From Brucella intermedia LMG 3301 (GTDB taxonomy: Bacteria; Pseudomonadota; Alphaproteobacteria; Rhizobiales; Rhizobiaceae), in NCBI RefSeq assembly GCF_000182645.1, contig NZ_ACQA01000001.1, positions 496,001 to 560,000 on the forward strand: DNA of 64,000 nucleotides. Reading direction: 5' to 3'. The notes below the pieces were generated by a model. That model was not told the DNA's origin. It made no database searches and saw only the letters and a list, made by a program, of their open reading frames with translations. The translations under genes were made by a program, and so were the position numbers. This document shows, piece after piece, positions 18,979 to 27,911 of the stretch (position 1 is its first letter; each line of letters begins with the position of its first letter).

Positions 18979-19230
18979 TTACGGCGCTTCCTGAATGTCG
19001 GTGATGAAGCGCGTGCTGTCGACCACATCATAGATGATGAGGACCTTCATGCCCTTGTTGATCGCGCTGTAATCGAACTCGCCAGGCAGCTTGTATGTCT
19101 GGCCGTCATCCAGCGTTATGGTTTCGCTGTCCTTGTTGATACCGGTGATCTTGCCTTCGGCATCGTCCGCCATCGCCACCGTCGAGAACAGCGAAGCAAC
19201 GATGAGAATTAATCCGACCAGATAATGCAT
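18979..19230 (-). CDS. DUF1344 domain periplasmic protein
   Basis: An 83-residue exported protein. The signal peptide MHYLVGLILIVASLFSTVAMA is written here only by its ends: MHYLVG and TVAMA-DD cleavage. The mature 60 residues read as a small beta-barrel, GKITGINKDSETITLDDGQ then YKLPGEFD and VLIIYDV, which matches DUF1344, a Hyphomicrobiales family of unknown role. The ATG at 19230 is chosen because the signal peptide begins there and AAAGGAAC precedes it. It is convergent with the metallophosphoesterase gene. Confidence 0.82.
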   Translation of the reverse strand: MHYLVGLILIVASLFSTVAMADDAEGKITGINKDSETITLDDGQTYKLPGEFDYSAINKGMKVLIIYDVVDSTRFITDIQEAP

Positions 19231-19591
19231 GACTTTCCGTTCCTTTGGTTGTGCCTCGGGTTGGGTTGTCGCCTGACCGATTCGACACGATTGTCGCGAT
19301 TTGAGCACGCCGCGGAAAAGTGGAAATCGGTTTTCCGATAACGACATGCAGGATAATGGGTTTAAAGCGCGATGCGCTTTGATAGTTCTGGCGCGCCGCA
19401 CCGTCTATCCCACAATGTAGCGTGCGGAATGTGTCAAAAAAAATGCCGGATATCGATCTCCAGAAGGAAATTTTGCGTCACCGGGGAGCTTGATTTGACC
19501 GCCGTCAAAAAGCCCAATAAAACCGGCGCGTAAAGTAGCTGCTCTCTCCTTGGCCTGCTCCGGACAAGGACAATTTATTCAGGCGTCGCGC
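19231..19591. other. 361-base divergent spacer between DUF1344 and aroC
   Basis: This holds the promoter regions of both genes and one dispersed repeat at 19312-19390. No coding sequence with family similarity is seen. An open frame continuing the DUF1344 gene upstream to 19401 runs through the repeat and is not credible. Confidence 0.6.
19312..19390. repeat. Dispersed intergenic repeat (GGAAAAGTGGAAA-CGGTTTTCC type)
   Basis: GCGGAAAAGTGGAAATCGG followed by TTTTCCGATAACGACATGC, then a small hairpin AAAGCGC/GCGCTTT at 19364-19380. The core recurs at 34526, 38861 and 41339. Confidence 0.7.
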
Positions 19592-20686
19592 ATGTCTCAC
19601 AATAGTTTCGGTCATCTGTTCCGCGTAACCACCTGGGGCGAAAGCCACGGTCTGGCGCTCGGTTGCGTTGTTGACGGCTGCCCGCCCGGCATCACGTTCA
19701 CGGAAGCGGAAATTCAGGCCTATCTCGACAAGCGTAAGCCCGGCCAGTCCAAGTATACGACGCAGCGCCGCGAACCCGATCAGGTGCGCGTGCTTTCCGG
19801 AGTCCTTCTGGGCGACGACGGCGTCACCATGACGACGACCGGAACGCCCATCTCGATGATGATCGAGAACACCGATCAGCGCTCGAAGGACTATGGCGAG
19901 ATCGCCCGCCAGTACCGGCCGGGCCACGCCGATTACACCTATGACGTCAAATACGGTATTCGCGACTATCGCGGAGGCGGACGTTCATCGGCGCGTGAAA
20001 CGGCGGCTCGTGTTGCAGCCGGTGCGATTGCGCGCAAGATCGTGCCCGGGCTCGAGGTGAAGGGCGCACTGGTTGCAATGGGCGTGCATGGCATCGACCG
20101 CCGTCGCTGGAACTGGGCCGAAGTGGATAACAATCCATTCTTTTCGCCGGATGCAGGTTCGGTGGAGATTTTCGCCGACTATCTCGACGGCATTCGCAAG
20201 AACGGATCGTCCGTTGGCGCAGTCATCGAAATCGTCGCGGAAGGCGTGCCGGCGGGCATCGGCGCGCCCATCTATGGCAAGCTCGATCAGGATATCGCAA
20301 GCCTCCTGATGTCGATCAACGCCGTGAAGGGTGTGGAAATCGGCAACGGTTTCGAGGCGGCCCGTCTCACTGGCGAGGAAAACGCGGACGAAATGCGCAT
20401 GGGCAATGACGGCAAGCCGCTGTTCCTGTCCAATCATGCAGGCGGCATTCTTGGCGGGATTGCTACAGGTGCGCCGGTCGTGGCGCGTTTCGCGGTCAAG
20501 CCGACCTCGTCGATCCTGACCCCGCGCCGCTCTGTCGACAAGGATGGCAAGGAAGTGGATGTGATGACAAAGGGCCGTCACGATCCATGCGTGGGCATTC
20601 GCGCCGTGCCGATCGGCGAGGCGATGGTGGCTTGCGCGATTGCCGACCATTATCTGCGCCATCGCGGCCAGACTGGCCGCGTCTGA
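19592..20686 (+). CDS. aroC: Chorismate synthase
   Basis: A 364-residue FMN-dependent enzyme that converts EPSP to chorismate. Conserved blocks: [15 protein letters not shown] near the N-terminus, [19 protein letters not shown] and [20 protein letters not shown] in the middle, [20 protein letters not shown], and the C-terminal [20 protein letters not shown]. The start is the ATG at 19592 (MSHNSFGH), not the upstream in-frame ATG-like codon at 19550, which lacks family support. The last codons form the first unit of a 30-bp tandem repeat. Confidence 0.97.
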   Translation: MSHNSFGHLFRVTTWGESHGLALGCVVDGCPPGITFTEAEIQAYLDKRKPGQSKYTTQRREPDQVRVLSGVLLGDDGVTMTTTGTPISMMIENTDQRSKDYGEIARQYRPGHADYTYDVKYGIRDYRGGGRSSARETAARVAAGAIARKIVPGLEVKGALVAMGVHGIDRRRWNWAEVDNNPFFSPDAGSVEIFADYLDGIRKNGSSVGAVIEIVAEGVPAGIGAPIYGKLDQDIASLLMSINAVKGVEIGNGFEAARLTGEENADEMRMGNDGKPLFLSNHAGGILGGIATGAPVVARFAVKPTSSILTPRRSVDKDGKEVDVMTKGRHDPCVGIRAVPIGEAMVACAIADHYLRHRGQTGRV

Positions 20687-20748
20687 ATAAATTGGGGCCA
20701 GACTGGCCGCGTCTGACTAATTTGGGGCCAGACTGGCCGCGTTTGATT
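20666..20748. repeat. Three-copy 30-bp tandem repeat spanning the aroC stop codon
   Basis: GGCCAGACTGGCCGCGTCTG begins at 20666, 20696 and 20726 (third copy GTTTG). The period is exactly 30 bases. The first copy contains the last aroC codons and TGA; copies two and three each contain another in-frame TGA. The AT-rich joins differ slightly, so the copies are not freshly duplicated. Confidence 0.93.
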
Positions 20749-20818
20749 GAATTCGGCCTTACAGGCCATATCTGACCGACGATTGGGCCCGTTGGTTGTC
20801 TGACATATAGAGGTCGAA

Positions 20819-21934
20819 ATGAGCTATAATCAGAAGCAGGTTGTGGATGCGCTTCGCGCTTTCGAACGCGGCGAGATCGTGGTGGTCATGGATGATGACG
20901 GGCGCGAGAATGAAGGCGACCTGATTGTCGCCGCCGTGCATTGTACGCCCGAAAAGATGGCCTTCATCGTCCGCCACACATCCGGCATCGTCTGCACGCC
21001 GATGACCCGCGAGGAAGCCAAGCGCCTGAACCTCGCGCCCATGGTGGCTGAAAACGAATCCGCCCACACGACAGCGTTCACCGTGACGGTCGACTATCGC
21101 CATGGCACCACGACCGGCATTTCGGCGGAAGACCGCACGCTGACCGTGCGCAATCTGGCCAATCCCAATGCCGGCGCTTCTGATTTCGTGCGTCCCGGCC
21201 ATATTTTCCCGCTGGTTGCCCGCGAGGGCGGCGTCCTGATGCGGTCCGGTCATACGGAAGCCGCCGTCGACCTCTGCAAGCTTGCAAATCTCCCACCCAT
21301 CGGCGTGATCTGCGAACTGGTCAACGATGACGGTTCCGTCATGCGCGGCCCGGATGTGAAGGCCTTTGCCGAAAAACATGCGCTGCATCGGGTCACGGTG
21401 GCCGATCTCATCGCCTATCGCCAGCGCAAGGAAACGCTGGTCAAGCGCGTTGGCGATGCGCCGGTCAAGACTTGCGCGGGTGCAGCCCACGCCTACACTT
21501 ACGAATTGCCGTGGGAACCGATGCAGCATGTGGCAGTGGTGTTCGGCGATATTCGTGACGGCGAGGAAGTGCCGGTTCGTCTTCACCGCGAAGACGTGCT
21601 GAACGATGTGTTCGGCAAGGGCGGCAGCAATCTCGAGGCCATCATGGAAAAGATGGCGAAGGAAGGCCGCGGCGTGCTGGTTTATCTGCGCGAAGGCTCT
21701 GTCGGGGTGCGTTCCGATCACCATGACACCCGCGCCCGCGATGCGATTCCCAGCGACCATGAAAGCCATGCCGAAGCGGTTGCCCGCGAGGAAGAGTGGC
21801 GTCAGATCGGACTCGGTGCACAGATATTGAAAGACCTCGGCATCACGTCGATTGTACTTCTGGCATCGCGCGAGCGCCATTATGTCGGCCTTGAAGGTTT
21901 CGGCATTCACATCGCCCGCACCGAAATCATCTGA
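20819..21934 (+). CDS. ribB: 3,4-dihydroxy-2-butanone-4-phosphate synthase with GTP cyclohydrolase II-like domain
   Basis: A 371-residue protein. Residues 1-205 are the DHBP synthase domain that makes the four-carbon riboflavin precursor from ribulose 5-phosphate: DDDGRENEGDLIVAA, HTSGIVCTPM, AEDRTLTVRN and the RPGHIFPL loop with HTEAAVDLCKLA. Residues 215-371 align with GTP cyclohydrolase II, but the zinc site is missing: where active enzymes have C-x10-C-x-C this has VRLHREDVLNDVFGKGG with no cysteines. The second domain is therefore probably not a cyclohydrolase, and the protein acts as RibB. Start ATG at 20819 follows AGAGGT. Confidence 0.92.
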   Translation: MSYNQKQVVDALRAFERGEIVVVMDDDGRENEGDLIVAAVHCTPEKMAFIVRHTSGIVCTPMTREEAKRLNLAPMVAENESAHTTAFTVTVDYRHGTTTGISAEDRTLTVRNLANPNAGASDFVRPGHIFPLVAREGGVLMRSGHTEAAVDLCKLANLPPIGVICELVNDDGSVMRGPDVKAFAEKHALHRVTVADLIAYRQRKETLVKRVGDAPVKTCAGAAHAYTYELPWEPMQHVAVVFGDIRDGEEVPVRLHREDVLNDVFGKGGSNLEAIMEKMAKEGRGVLVYLREGSVGVRSDHHDTRARDAIPSDHESHAEAVAREEEWRQIGLGAQILKDLGITSIVLLASRERHYVGLEGFGIHIARTEII

Positions 21935-22000
21935 CTTTTTAAGACAGATCAGGCGCATGGCCGTCATGGTCATGTGCCTGTGAGATGCTATAGTGAATCT

Positions 22001-22951
22001 ATGACGACACGGCTTTACTGGCATCCTATCTATCTCGAACACCTGACCCCGCCCGGCCATCCCGAGCGCCCGGATCGAATTCGGGCGCTGATGAGTGAGC
22101 TGGAAGGGCCGGATTTCTACCGGCTCGATCGGATGGAAGCGCCGCGCGGCGACGAGGCGTCTGTGCTGCTTACGCATCCGGAAGAACATCTGGAAGCCAT
22201 TCGCGCCGGAATACCGGAGCCCGCTTCGGACGAGGAAGCTGCCCCCCCTGTAGTCAAGCTCGACGGCGATACCTATGTCAGTCCCAAAAGCCTGGATGCC
22301 GCGCTGACGGCTATCGGTGCGGCAACGGCGGCGGTCGATGACGTGTTTTCCGGCGCTGCAAATAATGTCTTCGTTGCTGCCCGCCCGCCCGGACATCATG
22401 CCGAGCGCTCCACGGCTATGGGCTTTTGCCTTTTCAACAATATTGCGATTGCGGCCCGCCATGCGCAGCGCCGCCACGGTGCCGAGCGCATCGCCATCGT
22501 TGATTGGGATGTGCATCACGGCAACGGGACGCAGGATATTTTCAAGGACGATCCAAGCGTCCTGTTCTGTTCGACGCATCAGTTTCCCTTATATCCCGGC
22601 ACGGGGGCGAAGGATGAAACCGGCGTCGGCAATATCTTCAATGCGCCACTGTCTCCCGATACCGGAAGCCGCGAATTTCGCGAGGCATTTAATAGTCGTG
22701 TATTACCTGCCCTGGACAATTTCCGGCCAGATTTGATCCTTATTTCGGCGGGCTTCGATGCCCATTTTCGCGATCCGCTGGCCGAGCTCAATCTTGACGA
22801 AGCGGATTTTGATTGGGCGACAGGCAAACTCATGGAGCGGGCAGAAAGGTTCTGCGATCACCGGCTAGTGAGTGTGCTTGAGGGTGGATATGATCTTGAG
22901 GGCTTGTCGCAGTCCGCGTCTACGCATATTACGCGGCTGTTGAAAGGATGA
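22001..22951 (+). CDS. Histone deacetylase family protein (acetylpolyamine/acetyl-lysine amidohydrolase-like)
   Basis: A 316-residue arginase/deacetylase-fold zinc amidohydrolase. Signature blocks: HPERPDRI near residue 18, RPPGHHAERSTAMGFCLFNN near 128-147 with the paired catalytic His, and DWDVHHGNGTQDIF near 169-182 with zinc ligands. A third ligand is in SAGFDAHFRDPL near 245, and EGGYD closes the pocket. Bacterial relatives deacetylate polyamines or small metabolites. ATG at 22001 is used since the sequence before it is not conserved-looking. xseB follows three bases after the stop. Confidence 0.9.
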   Translation: MTTRLYWHPIYLEHLTPPGHPERPDRIRALMSELEGPDFYRLDRMEAPRGDEASVLLTHPEEHLEAIRAGIPEPASDEEAAPPVVKLDGDTYVSPKSLDAALTAIGAATAAVDDVFSGAANNVFVAARPPGHHAERSTAMGFCLFNNIAIAARHAQRRHGAERIAIVDWDVHHGNGTQDIFKDDPSVLFCSTHQFPLYPGTGAKDETGVGNIFNAPLSPDTGSREFREAFNSRVLPALDNFRPDLILISAGFDAHFRDPLAELNLDEADFDWATGKLMERAERFCDHRLVSVLEGGYDLEGLSQSASTHITRLLKG

Positions 22952-22954
22952 ATC

Positions 22955-23209
22955 ATGGTAACCGAACCGTCCAACGCCGACATTGCGGTAATGAGCTTCG
23001 AGGATGCGCTGAAGCAGCTCGAGAAGATCGTCGACGATCTGGAGCGGGGTGACGTGCCGCTGGAGGAATCCATTCGCATCTATGAGCGCGGCGAAGCCCT
23101 GAAGAAACATTGCGACACGCTTCTGAAATCCGCCGAGGACAAGGTGGAGAAAATCCGCATTGGCCGTGATGGCCAGCCGCTCGGCACCGAGCCGCTTGAC
23201 CCGGAATAG
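22955..23209 (+). CDS. xseB: Exodeoxyribonuclease VII small subunit
   Basis: An 84-residue Xse[21 protein letters not shown] and [20 protein letters not shown] are the two antiparallel helices that bind the XseA large subunit. The complex degrades single-stranded DNA from both ends. The ATG is three bases after the stop of the deacetylase gene, so they are co-transcribed. xseA is not in this window. In relatives xseB often lies near dxs, which here begins 2.8 kb further on. Confidence 0.94.
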   Translation: MVTEPSNADIAVMSFEDALKQLEKIVDDLERGDVPLEESIRIYERGEALKKHCDTLLKSAEDKVEKIRIGRDGQPLGTEPLDPE

Positions 23210-23225
23210 ATCGGCCTGAATTGAA

Positions 23226-23247
23226 CTGACCGGATAATTCCGGTCAG
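23226..23247. terminator. Hairpin between convergent xseB and dedA
   Basis: A nine-base stem CTGACCGGA/TCCGGTCAG with a four-base loop overlaps the stop codon of the minus-strand DedA gene. There is no uridine tract, so it is only a possible terminator. Confidence 0.45.
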
Positions 23248-23762
23248 AACAGGGTCTTGAGATGGGCGACATAAGGCGCCAGAACGCCGCTCAGCAGATA
23301 GGGGCCAAGGCCCCAGGCCAGCGTCCATCCAGCAGCACCAATAATATTCGCTGCCAGAAAATGCAGCGGGTCCATTTTCATGGAACCTGCAACGATCCCA
23401 TTGAGCTGCCGCAGAAGCACGACGAAACGCGCCGTCGCCACCACATAGATTCCCTTGCTTTCGAAAAGTTTCTCGAACTGATCCAGCCGTTCCGGCGTGA
23501 GTTTGACGAGGTGTCCGTATCTGAGGATCAGTCGTCGGCCGCCAAAGCGGCCGATCAGGTATCCCGTGCTGTCGCCAAGCACGGCGCCGACAAATACCGC
23601 GATCAGCACGGTTTCGATGTTGAGAGTTCCATGCAGGGCCAGCAATGAGCTTGCTATGAGCGCGCTCTCGCCGGGCAGAGGGGCGCCAAAGGATTCAAAA
23701 TATACGATTATGAAAAGAGCAAGCGCGCCGTATGCGGCAATGTAAGGTTCCAGAAAGCTCAT
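23244..23762 (-). CDS. DedA family inner-membrane protein
   Basis: A 172-residue membrane protein with about five hydrophobic segments and the DedA core: FESFGAPLPGESALIASSLL (residues ~23-42), GDSTGYLIGRFGG (~64-76), and the conserved basic motif ATARFVVLLRQLNGIVAGS. DedA proteins are half-transporters of the undecaprenyl-phosphate/phospholipid flippase type and support envelope integrity. It lies downstream of the GlsB gene on the same strand, but a strong terminator separates the two. Confidence 0.88.
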   Translation of the reverse strand: MSFLEPYIAAYGALALFIIVYFESFGAPLPGESALIASSLLALHGTLNIETVLIAVFVGAVLGDSTGYLIGRFGGRRLILRYGHLVKLTPERLDQFEKLFESKGIYVVATARFVVLLRQLNGIVAGSMKMDPLHFLAANIIGAAGWTLAWGLGPYLLSGVLAPYVAHLKTLF

Positions 23763-23813
23763 TGATTTGCAGGTCTTTCGGCAAACGCCGATCTGATCCG
23801 GTCAGATCGAACA

Positions 23814-23843
23814 CGATAAAAAGGCTCCGGGCGAGCCGGAGCC
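23814..23843 (-). terminator. Rho-independent terminator of the GlsB-family gene
   Basis: GGCTCCGG/CCGGAGCC (23823-23830 and 23836-23843) with a five-base loop, followed leftwards by TTTTTATCG. Confidence 0.9.
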
Positions 23844-23863
23844 TGAAATCTGTAACTATCACA

Positions 23864-24127
23864 TCAACCGATGGAACGCTTGCCGGTAATTGCGTGGTAC
23901 ACCCACAACACGATTATCGAGCCGATTATCGCAATGACGAGGCTGATCGGATCGAATGCGCCGGTGACGCCACGTCCAAAAAGCTGAGACGAGATCACAC
24001 CGCCGACGATGGCGCCGACAATGCCGAGAGCAATATCCAGAAACAGGCCCTGGCCGCTTTTATTGACGATCTTGCTGCCGATGAAGCCGGCAATCAAGCC
24101 TAGTATTATCCAGCTTATAACAGACAT
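23864..24127 (-). CDS. GlsB/YeaQ/YmgE family small membrane protein
   Basis: An 87-residue protein with three glycine-rich hydrophobic segments: ISWIILGLIAGFIGSKI, DIALGIVGAIVGGVIS and SLVIAIIGSIIVLWVYH. The GLIAGFIGSKIV and GIVGAIVGG motifs are those of the transglycosylase-associated/YeaQ family, linked to general stress responses, with no defined biochemical role. It is monocistronic, divergent from the YidB gene, with its own terminator. Confidence 0.9.
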   Translation of the reverse strand: MSVISWIILGLIAGFIGSKIVNKSGQGLFLDIALGIVGAIVGGVISSQLFGRGVTGAFDPISLVIAIIGSIIVLWVYHAITGKRSIG

Positions 24128-24290
24128 CTAATATCTCCCGATGCGTAAATACACTTTTGCATCACGCACTTAGGAAATTTTCACACTGCTGCAAAATTTG
24201 CAAGGTATAATGCTTGTCAAAATGGGAAACCCATTTACCTTTATCTTACCGAATGCACAATTGGCATCGGATAACAGGGAGTATCGTGTG

Positions 24291-24845
24291 ATGGGAAGTT
24301 ATGACGACAACTCGGGCAATTCGCCTATCCCCGGCGGAAGCCTGGCGAAGCCGGTTCTGATTGCGCTCGGCGCCCTGCTGATCGGCAAGATGCTGAAGGG
24401 CCATAGCGACGATACGGCGGATGCTCCAGCGCAACCTGTGCCGGATCAGTCGCAGGCAGGCGGCGGCTTGCTCGGTGGTATCCTTGGCGGGCTTGGTGGC
24501 CTGCTCGGCGGCGCGGCCGCAGGAAATGCTTCCGCGGCTCCTACAGCGCCGGGGCCTCTGGGTGGCGGACTTGGCGGTCTTCTCGATCAACTGAAACAGG
24601 CTGGCCTAGGCGAAAAGGTGGATTCCTGGGTCGGCCAGGGTTCCAACCATCCAATCGAGCCAGGGCAGCTTGGCGATGCGATCGGCCAGAAAACGCTAAG
24701 TGAAATCGCGGAGCATGCCGGCATCGACCAGCAGGAGCTTCTGAACCAGCTGTCGCAGGTTCTGCCGGGATTGGTGGACAAGCTGACGACGAACGGGCAG
24801 GTTCCCGACGCCAGCGCGCTGTCCAAGCTGCTGCACGGACGCTGA
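24291..24845 (+). CDS. YidB family protein (DUF937)
   Basis: A 184-residue protein. The N-terminal part has one hydrophobic stretch, PVLIALGALLIGKML. A glycine-rich run (GGGLLGGILGGLGG) covers about residues 60-80. The C-terminal YidB domain has DSWVGQGSNHPIEPGQLGDA, then IGQKTLSEIAEHAGIDQQEL and LPGLVDKLTTNGQVPD. The role is unknown. The start ATG at 24291 has AGGGAG nine bases before it; an open frame upstream to 24198 is not conserved-looking. Its transcript ends at 24897. Confidence 0.86.
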   Translation: MGSYDDNSGNSPIPGGSLAKPVLIALGALLIGKMLKGHSDDTADAPAQPVPDQSQAGGGLLGGILGGLGGLLGGAAAGNASAAPTAPGPLGGGLGGLLDQLKQAGLGEKVDSWVGQGSNHPIEPGQLGDAIGQKTLSEIAEHAGIDQQELLNQLSQVLPGLVDKLTTNGQVPDASALSKLLHGR

Positions 24846-24865
24846 CGGAATTTGCATTGAAACTG

Positions 24866-24897
24866 AACCGCACCGCTCGTCGGTGCGGTTTTGTTTT
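24866..24897 (+). terminator. Rho-independent terminator after the YidB gene
   Basis: A perfect ten-base stem AACCGCACCG/CGGTGCGGTT with loop CTCGT is followed by TTGTTTT. Confidence 0.93.
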
Positions 24898-24968
24898 GAA
24901 TGCGCTTTCGATAAACTGAAATCATCTCTTATATAAGCTCTACGGATTAATGGCTGGAGTTGCGTTTC

Positions 24969-25889
24969 ATGAGTTTCTTTCCGTGTCCTGACCCGGTTCT
25001 TGGCGACAAGACTTCGGTAGACAGCATCGAAACGCTGGTCATCCCGCGTACAAGCGATATTGGTGGGCTGGAAGTGCGGCGTGCATTGCCGACAGTGCGG
25101 CGCCGTCTGGTGGGGCCGTTCATTTTCTTCGACCGCATGGGGCCTGCTGTTCTGCGCGATGGCGATGCACTCGATGTGCGCCCGCATCCGCATATCGGCC
25201 TTTCCACGGTGACCTATCTGTTCGATGGACATATCCGCCACAGGGACAGCCTTGGCACCGAAATGGTCATCCGCCCCGGTGATGTGAACCTGATGACCGC
25301 CGGTCGCGGCATTGTGCACTCCGAGCGTTCGCCGGAAGAGGAACGCAAGGGGCCGTTATCGATTTCCGGCATCCAGACCTGGCTTGCGCTGCCCGATGCG
25401 CTGGAAGAAATCAGCCCGGAGTTTTTTCACACCAACGCTCCCGATCTGCCGGTTATGGAGGACAGCGATTTCTCCGGGCGGCTGATCATGGGGTCCATGC
25501 TGGGGCTGAAGTCGCCGGTAATCCAGCACGCCGATACGCTTTATGCGGATATTCGGATAGAACCAAACGGGCGTTTCCCGATTCCGCCTGTCGCCGAAGA
25601 ACGCGCAATCTATACGCTTCAGGGCAATGTCGGCATTGGCGGCGAAGTGTTTCCGCCCGACCGCCTGCTGGCATTCCGCCCCGGCGACGATATTGTCGTG
25701 CAGGCCGGACCGGAAGGTGCGCATATCATGCTATTTGGCGGTGCAACACTCGGTTCGAAGCGCTATGTATGGTGGAATTTCGTATCGTCTTCGCGAGAGA
25801 GGATAGAGCAGGCCAAGGAAGAATGGCGCAGCGGGCGTTTCGATATCGTGCCCGGTGATGAGCAGGATTTCATACCTTTGCCTGAATGA
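24969..25889 (+). CDS. Pirin family protein
   Basis: A 306-residue bicupin. The N-terminal cupin has RPHPHIGLSTVTYLFDG with metal-binding His, GDVNLMTAGRGIVHSERSP and GIQTWLALP, the pirin signatures. The C-terminal cupin spans about 185-280. Bacterial pirins are iron-binding, and some have quercetinase activity or bind metabolic enzymes; the specific role here is open. ATG at 24969 has GGAG ten bases upstream and is preferred to TTG at 24960. Confidence 0.9.
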   Translation: MSFFPCPDPVLGDKTSVDSIETLVIPRTSDIGGLEVRRALPTVRRRLVGPFIFFDRMGPAVLRDGDALDVRPHPHIGLSTVTYLFDGHIRHRDSLGTEMVIRPGDVNLMTAGRGIVHSERSPEEERKGPLSISGIQTWLALPDALEEISPEFFHTNAPDLPVMEDSDFSGRLIMGSMLGLKSPVIQHADTLYADIRIEPNGRFPIPPVAEERAIYTLQGNVGIGGEVFPPDRLLAFRPGDDIVVQAGPEGAHIMLFGGATLGSKRYVWWNFVSSSRERIEQAKEEWRSGRFDIVPGDEQDFIPLPE

Positions 25890-25991
25890 AGTGAATTGAG
25901 TGGAGCCTTGGGACACGATGTCCCGCCTGCTTGATCCTGCCGCGTTGCTGCTATACCGACAACAAAACCGAACCAGAAACAGGTTGTTTTA

Positions 25992-27908
25992 ATGTCCCGA
26001 CCACTGACCCCGTTGCTTGACAAGGCGCCGATCCCGGAAGCCCTGCGCGCATTGCCGGAATCCGATCTGCCTCAACTCGCGCAGGAATTGCGCGCGGAGC
26101 TGATCGACGTGGTATCGACCACCGGCGGGCATCTGGGAGCGGGGCTGGGTGTGGTGGAGCTGACGGTGGCGTTGCACCATGTCTTCGACACGCCGCATGA
26201 CCGTATCATCTGGGACGTTGGCCATCAGGCCTATCCGCACAAGATACTGACCGGGCGTCGCGACCGCATCCGCACATTGCGTCAGACCGGCGGTCTTTCG
26301 GGTTTCACAAAGCGCAGCGAAAGCGAATATGATCCCTTTGGCGCGGCGCATTCATCAACGTCGATCTCGGCTGGTCTTGGCATGGCGGTCGCGTCCGATC
26401 TTTCGGGCGAAAAGCGCAATGTGATTGCGGTCATTGGCGACGGTTCCATGTCGGCTGGCATGGCCTATGAGGCGATGAACAATGCCGGTGCGCTCGACGC
26501 GCGCCTTATTGTCATCCTCAACGATAACGACATGTCGATTGCGCCGCCGACCGGCGCCATGAGCGCCTATCTGGCGCGTCTCGTCTCCGGTAAGACCTAT
26601 CGCAGCGTCCGCGAGGCCGCCAAGCAGGTTGCCAAAAAGCTGCCGAAGTTTTTGCAGGACAAGGCCCGCAAGTCGGAGGAATACGCGCGTGCCTTCTTCA
26701 CTGGCGGCACGCTGTTTGAAGAGTTGGGCTTCTATTACGTCGGCCCCATCGACGGACATAATCTGGATCATCTGCTGCCGATCCTGAAAAATGTGCGTGA
26801 TACGCAGGAAGGCCCGGTGCTGATCCACGTGGTCACGCAGAAAGGCAAGGGTTATCCGCCAGCCGAAGCCGCCGCCGACAAATATCACGGCGTCAACAAG
26901 TTCGACGTCATAACCGGCCAGCAGTCGAAACCACCTGCAAATGCGCCGAGCTATACCAAGATTTTCGGCACCAGCCTGATCGAAGAAGCCCGCCACGACG
27001 ACAAAATCGTGGCGATCACCGCCGCCATGCCATCGGGCACCGGGCTTGATCTTTTTGGCGAGGTGTTTCCGCAACGCACCTTCGATGTCGGTATTGCCGA
27101 ACAACATGCGGTGACTTTCGCTGCCGGTCTTGCCAGCGAAGGTTTCAAGCCGTTCTGCGCCATTTACTCGACGTTCCTGCAACGCGGCTATGATCAGGTC
27201 GTGCATGACGTTTCGATTCAAAATCTGCCGGTGCGCTTCCCCATCGACCGCGCCGGACTGGTTGGGGCAGATGGCCCGACCCATGCAGGTTCCTTCGATA
27301 CGGGCTTCCTTTCCGCTCTGCCCGGTTTCGTGGTGATGGCCGCATCGGATGAGGCCGAACTTCGCCATATGGTGCGCACCGCTGCCGAATATAACGAAGG
27401 TCCGATCTCTTTCCGTTATCCGCGTGGCGATGGTGTCGGTGTCGACCTGCCGGAACGCGGGCAACTGCTTGAGATCGGCAAGGGCCGCATCGTGCGTGAA
27501 GGCACGAAGGTCGCGCTGCTGTCCTTTGGAACGCGCTTGCAGGAATGCCTTGCTGCCGCCGATGAGCTGGGCGCCGCCGGTCTTTCGACCACGGTTGCCG
27601 ATGCGCGCTTCGCCAAGCCGCTCGATCATGACCTGATCCGCCGGCTGGCGCGAGAGCATGAAGTGTTGGTGATGGTGGAAGAGGGCGCTGTCGGCGGCTT
27701 TGCCTCGCATGTGCTGCAATTCCTCGCCACGGATGGCCTTCTTGATCGTGGCCTCAAGGTGCGGGCTCTGACCTTGCCGGACAGCTATCAGGACCACGGC
27801 AAGCCGGACGCCATGTATGCCGAGGCCGGTCTCGACCGGGCGGGGATCGTGCAGGCGGTTTTTGCAGCCCTTGGCCGCGAGGCCATCGCAGCGCCATTTC
27901 GCGCCTGA
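25992..27908 (+). CDS. dxs: 1-deoxy-D-xylulose-5-phosphate synthase
   Basis: A 638-residue thiamine-diphosphate enzyme that condenses pyruvate and glyceraldehyde 3-phosphate in the first step of the MEP isoprenoid pathway. Visible blocks: [35 protein letters not shown], the ThDP motif [18 protein letters not shown] with Asn in LNDNDMSI, the catalytic Glu in [15 protein letters not shown], and the transketolase C-terminal domain. It heads an operon: tlyA begins three bases after its stop, and an RNA methyltransferase overlaps tlyA. Confidence 0.97.
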   Translation: MSRPLTPLLDKAPIPEALRALPESDLPQLAQELRAELIDVVSTTGGHLGAGLGVVELTVALHHVFDTPHDRIIWDVGHQAYPHKILTGRRDRIRTLRQTGGLSGFTKRSESEYDPFGAAHSSTSISAGLGMAVASDLSGEKRNVIAVIGDGSMSAGMAYEAMNNAGALDARLIVILNDNDMSIAPPTGAMSAYLARLVSGKTYRSVREAAKQVAKKLPKFLQDKARKSEEYARAFFTGGTLFEELGFYYVGPIDGHNLDHLLPILKNVRDTQEGPVLIHVVTQKGKGYPPAEAAADKYHGVNKFDVITGQQSKPPANAPSYTKIFGTSLIEEARHDDKIVAITAAMPSGTGLDLFGEVFPQRTFDVGIAEQHAVTFAAGLASEGFKPFCAIYSTFLQRGYDQVVHDVSIQNLPVRFPIDRAGLVGADGPTHAGSFDTGFLSALPGFVVMAASDEAELRHMVRTAAEYNEGPISFRYPRGDGVGVDLPERGQLLEIGKGRIVREGTKVALLSFGTRLQECLAAADELGAAGLSTTVADARFAKPLDHDLIRRLAREHEVLVMVEEGAVGGFASHVLQFLATDGLLDRGLKVRALTLPDSYQDHGKPDAMYAEAGLDRAGIVQAVFAALGREAIAAPFRA

Positions 27909-27911
27909 CCG

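Noticed and set aside
20687..20818. Possible FMN riboswitch before ribB
   Set aside because: The 132-base spacer is mostly the tandem repeat and lacks the multi-stem RFN core and its conserved sequence blocks.
20759..22579. A 606-codon open frame antisense to ribB and the deacetylase gene
   Set aside because: Both plus-strand genes have complete family motifs and codon bias; the antisense translation has none.
25890..25991. A sigma70 promoter for dxs
   Set aside because: TTGATC and TATACC are spaced by only 15 bases, too weak to claim.
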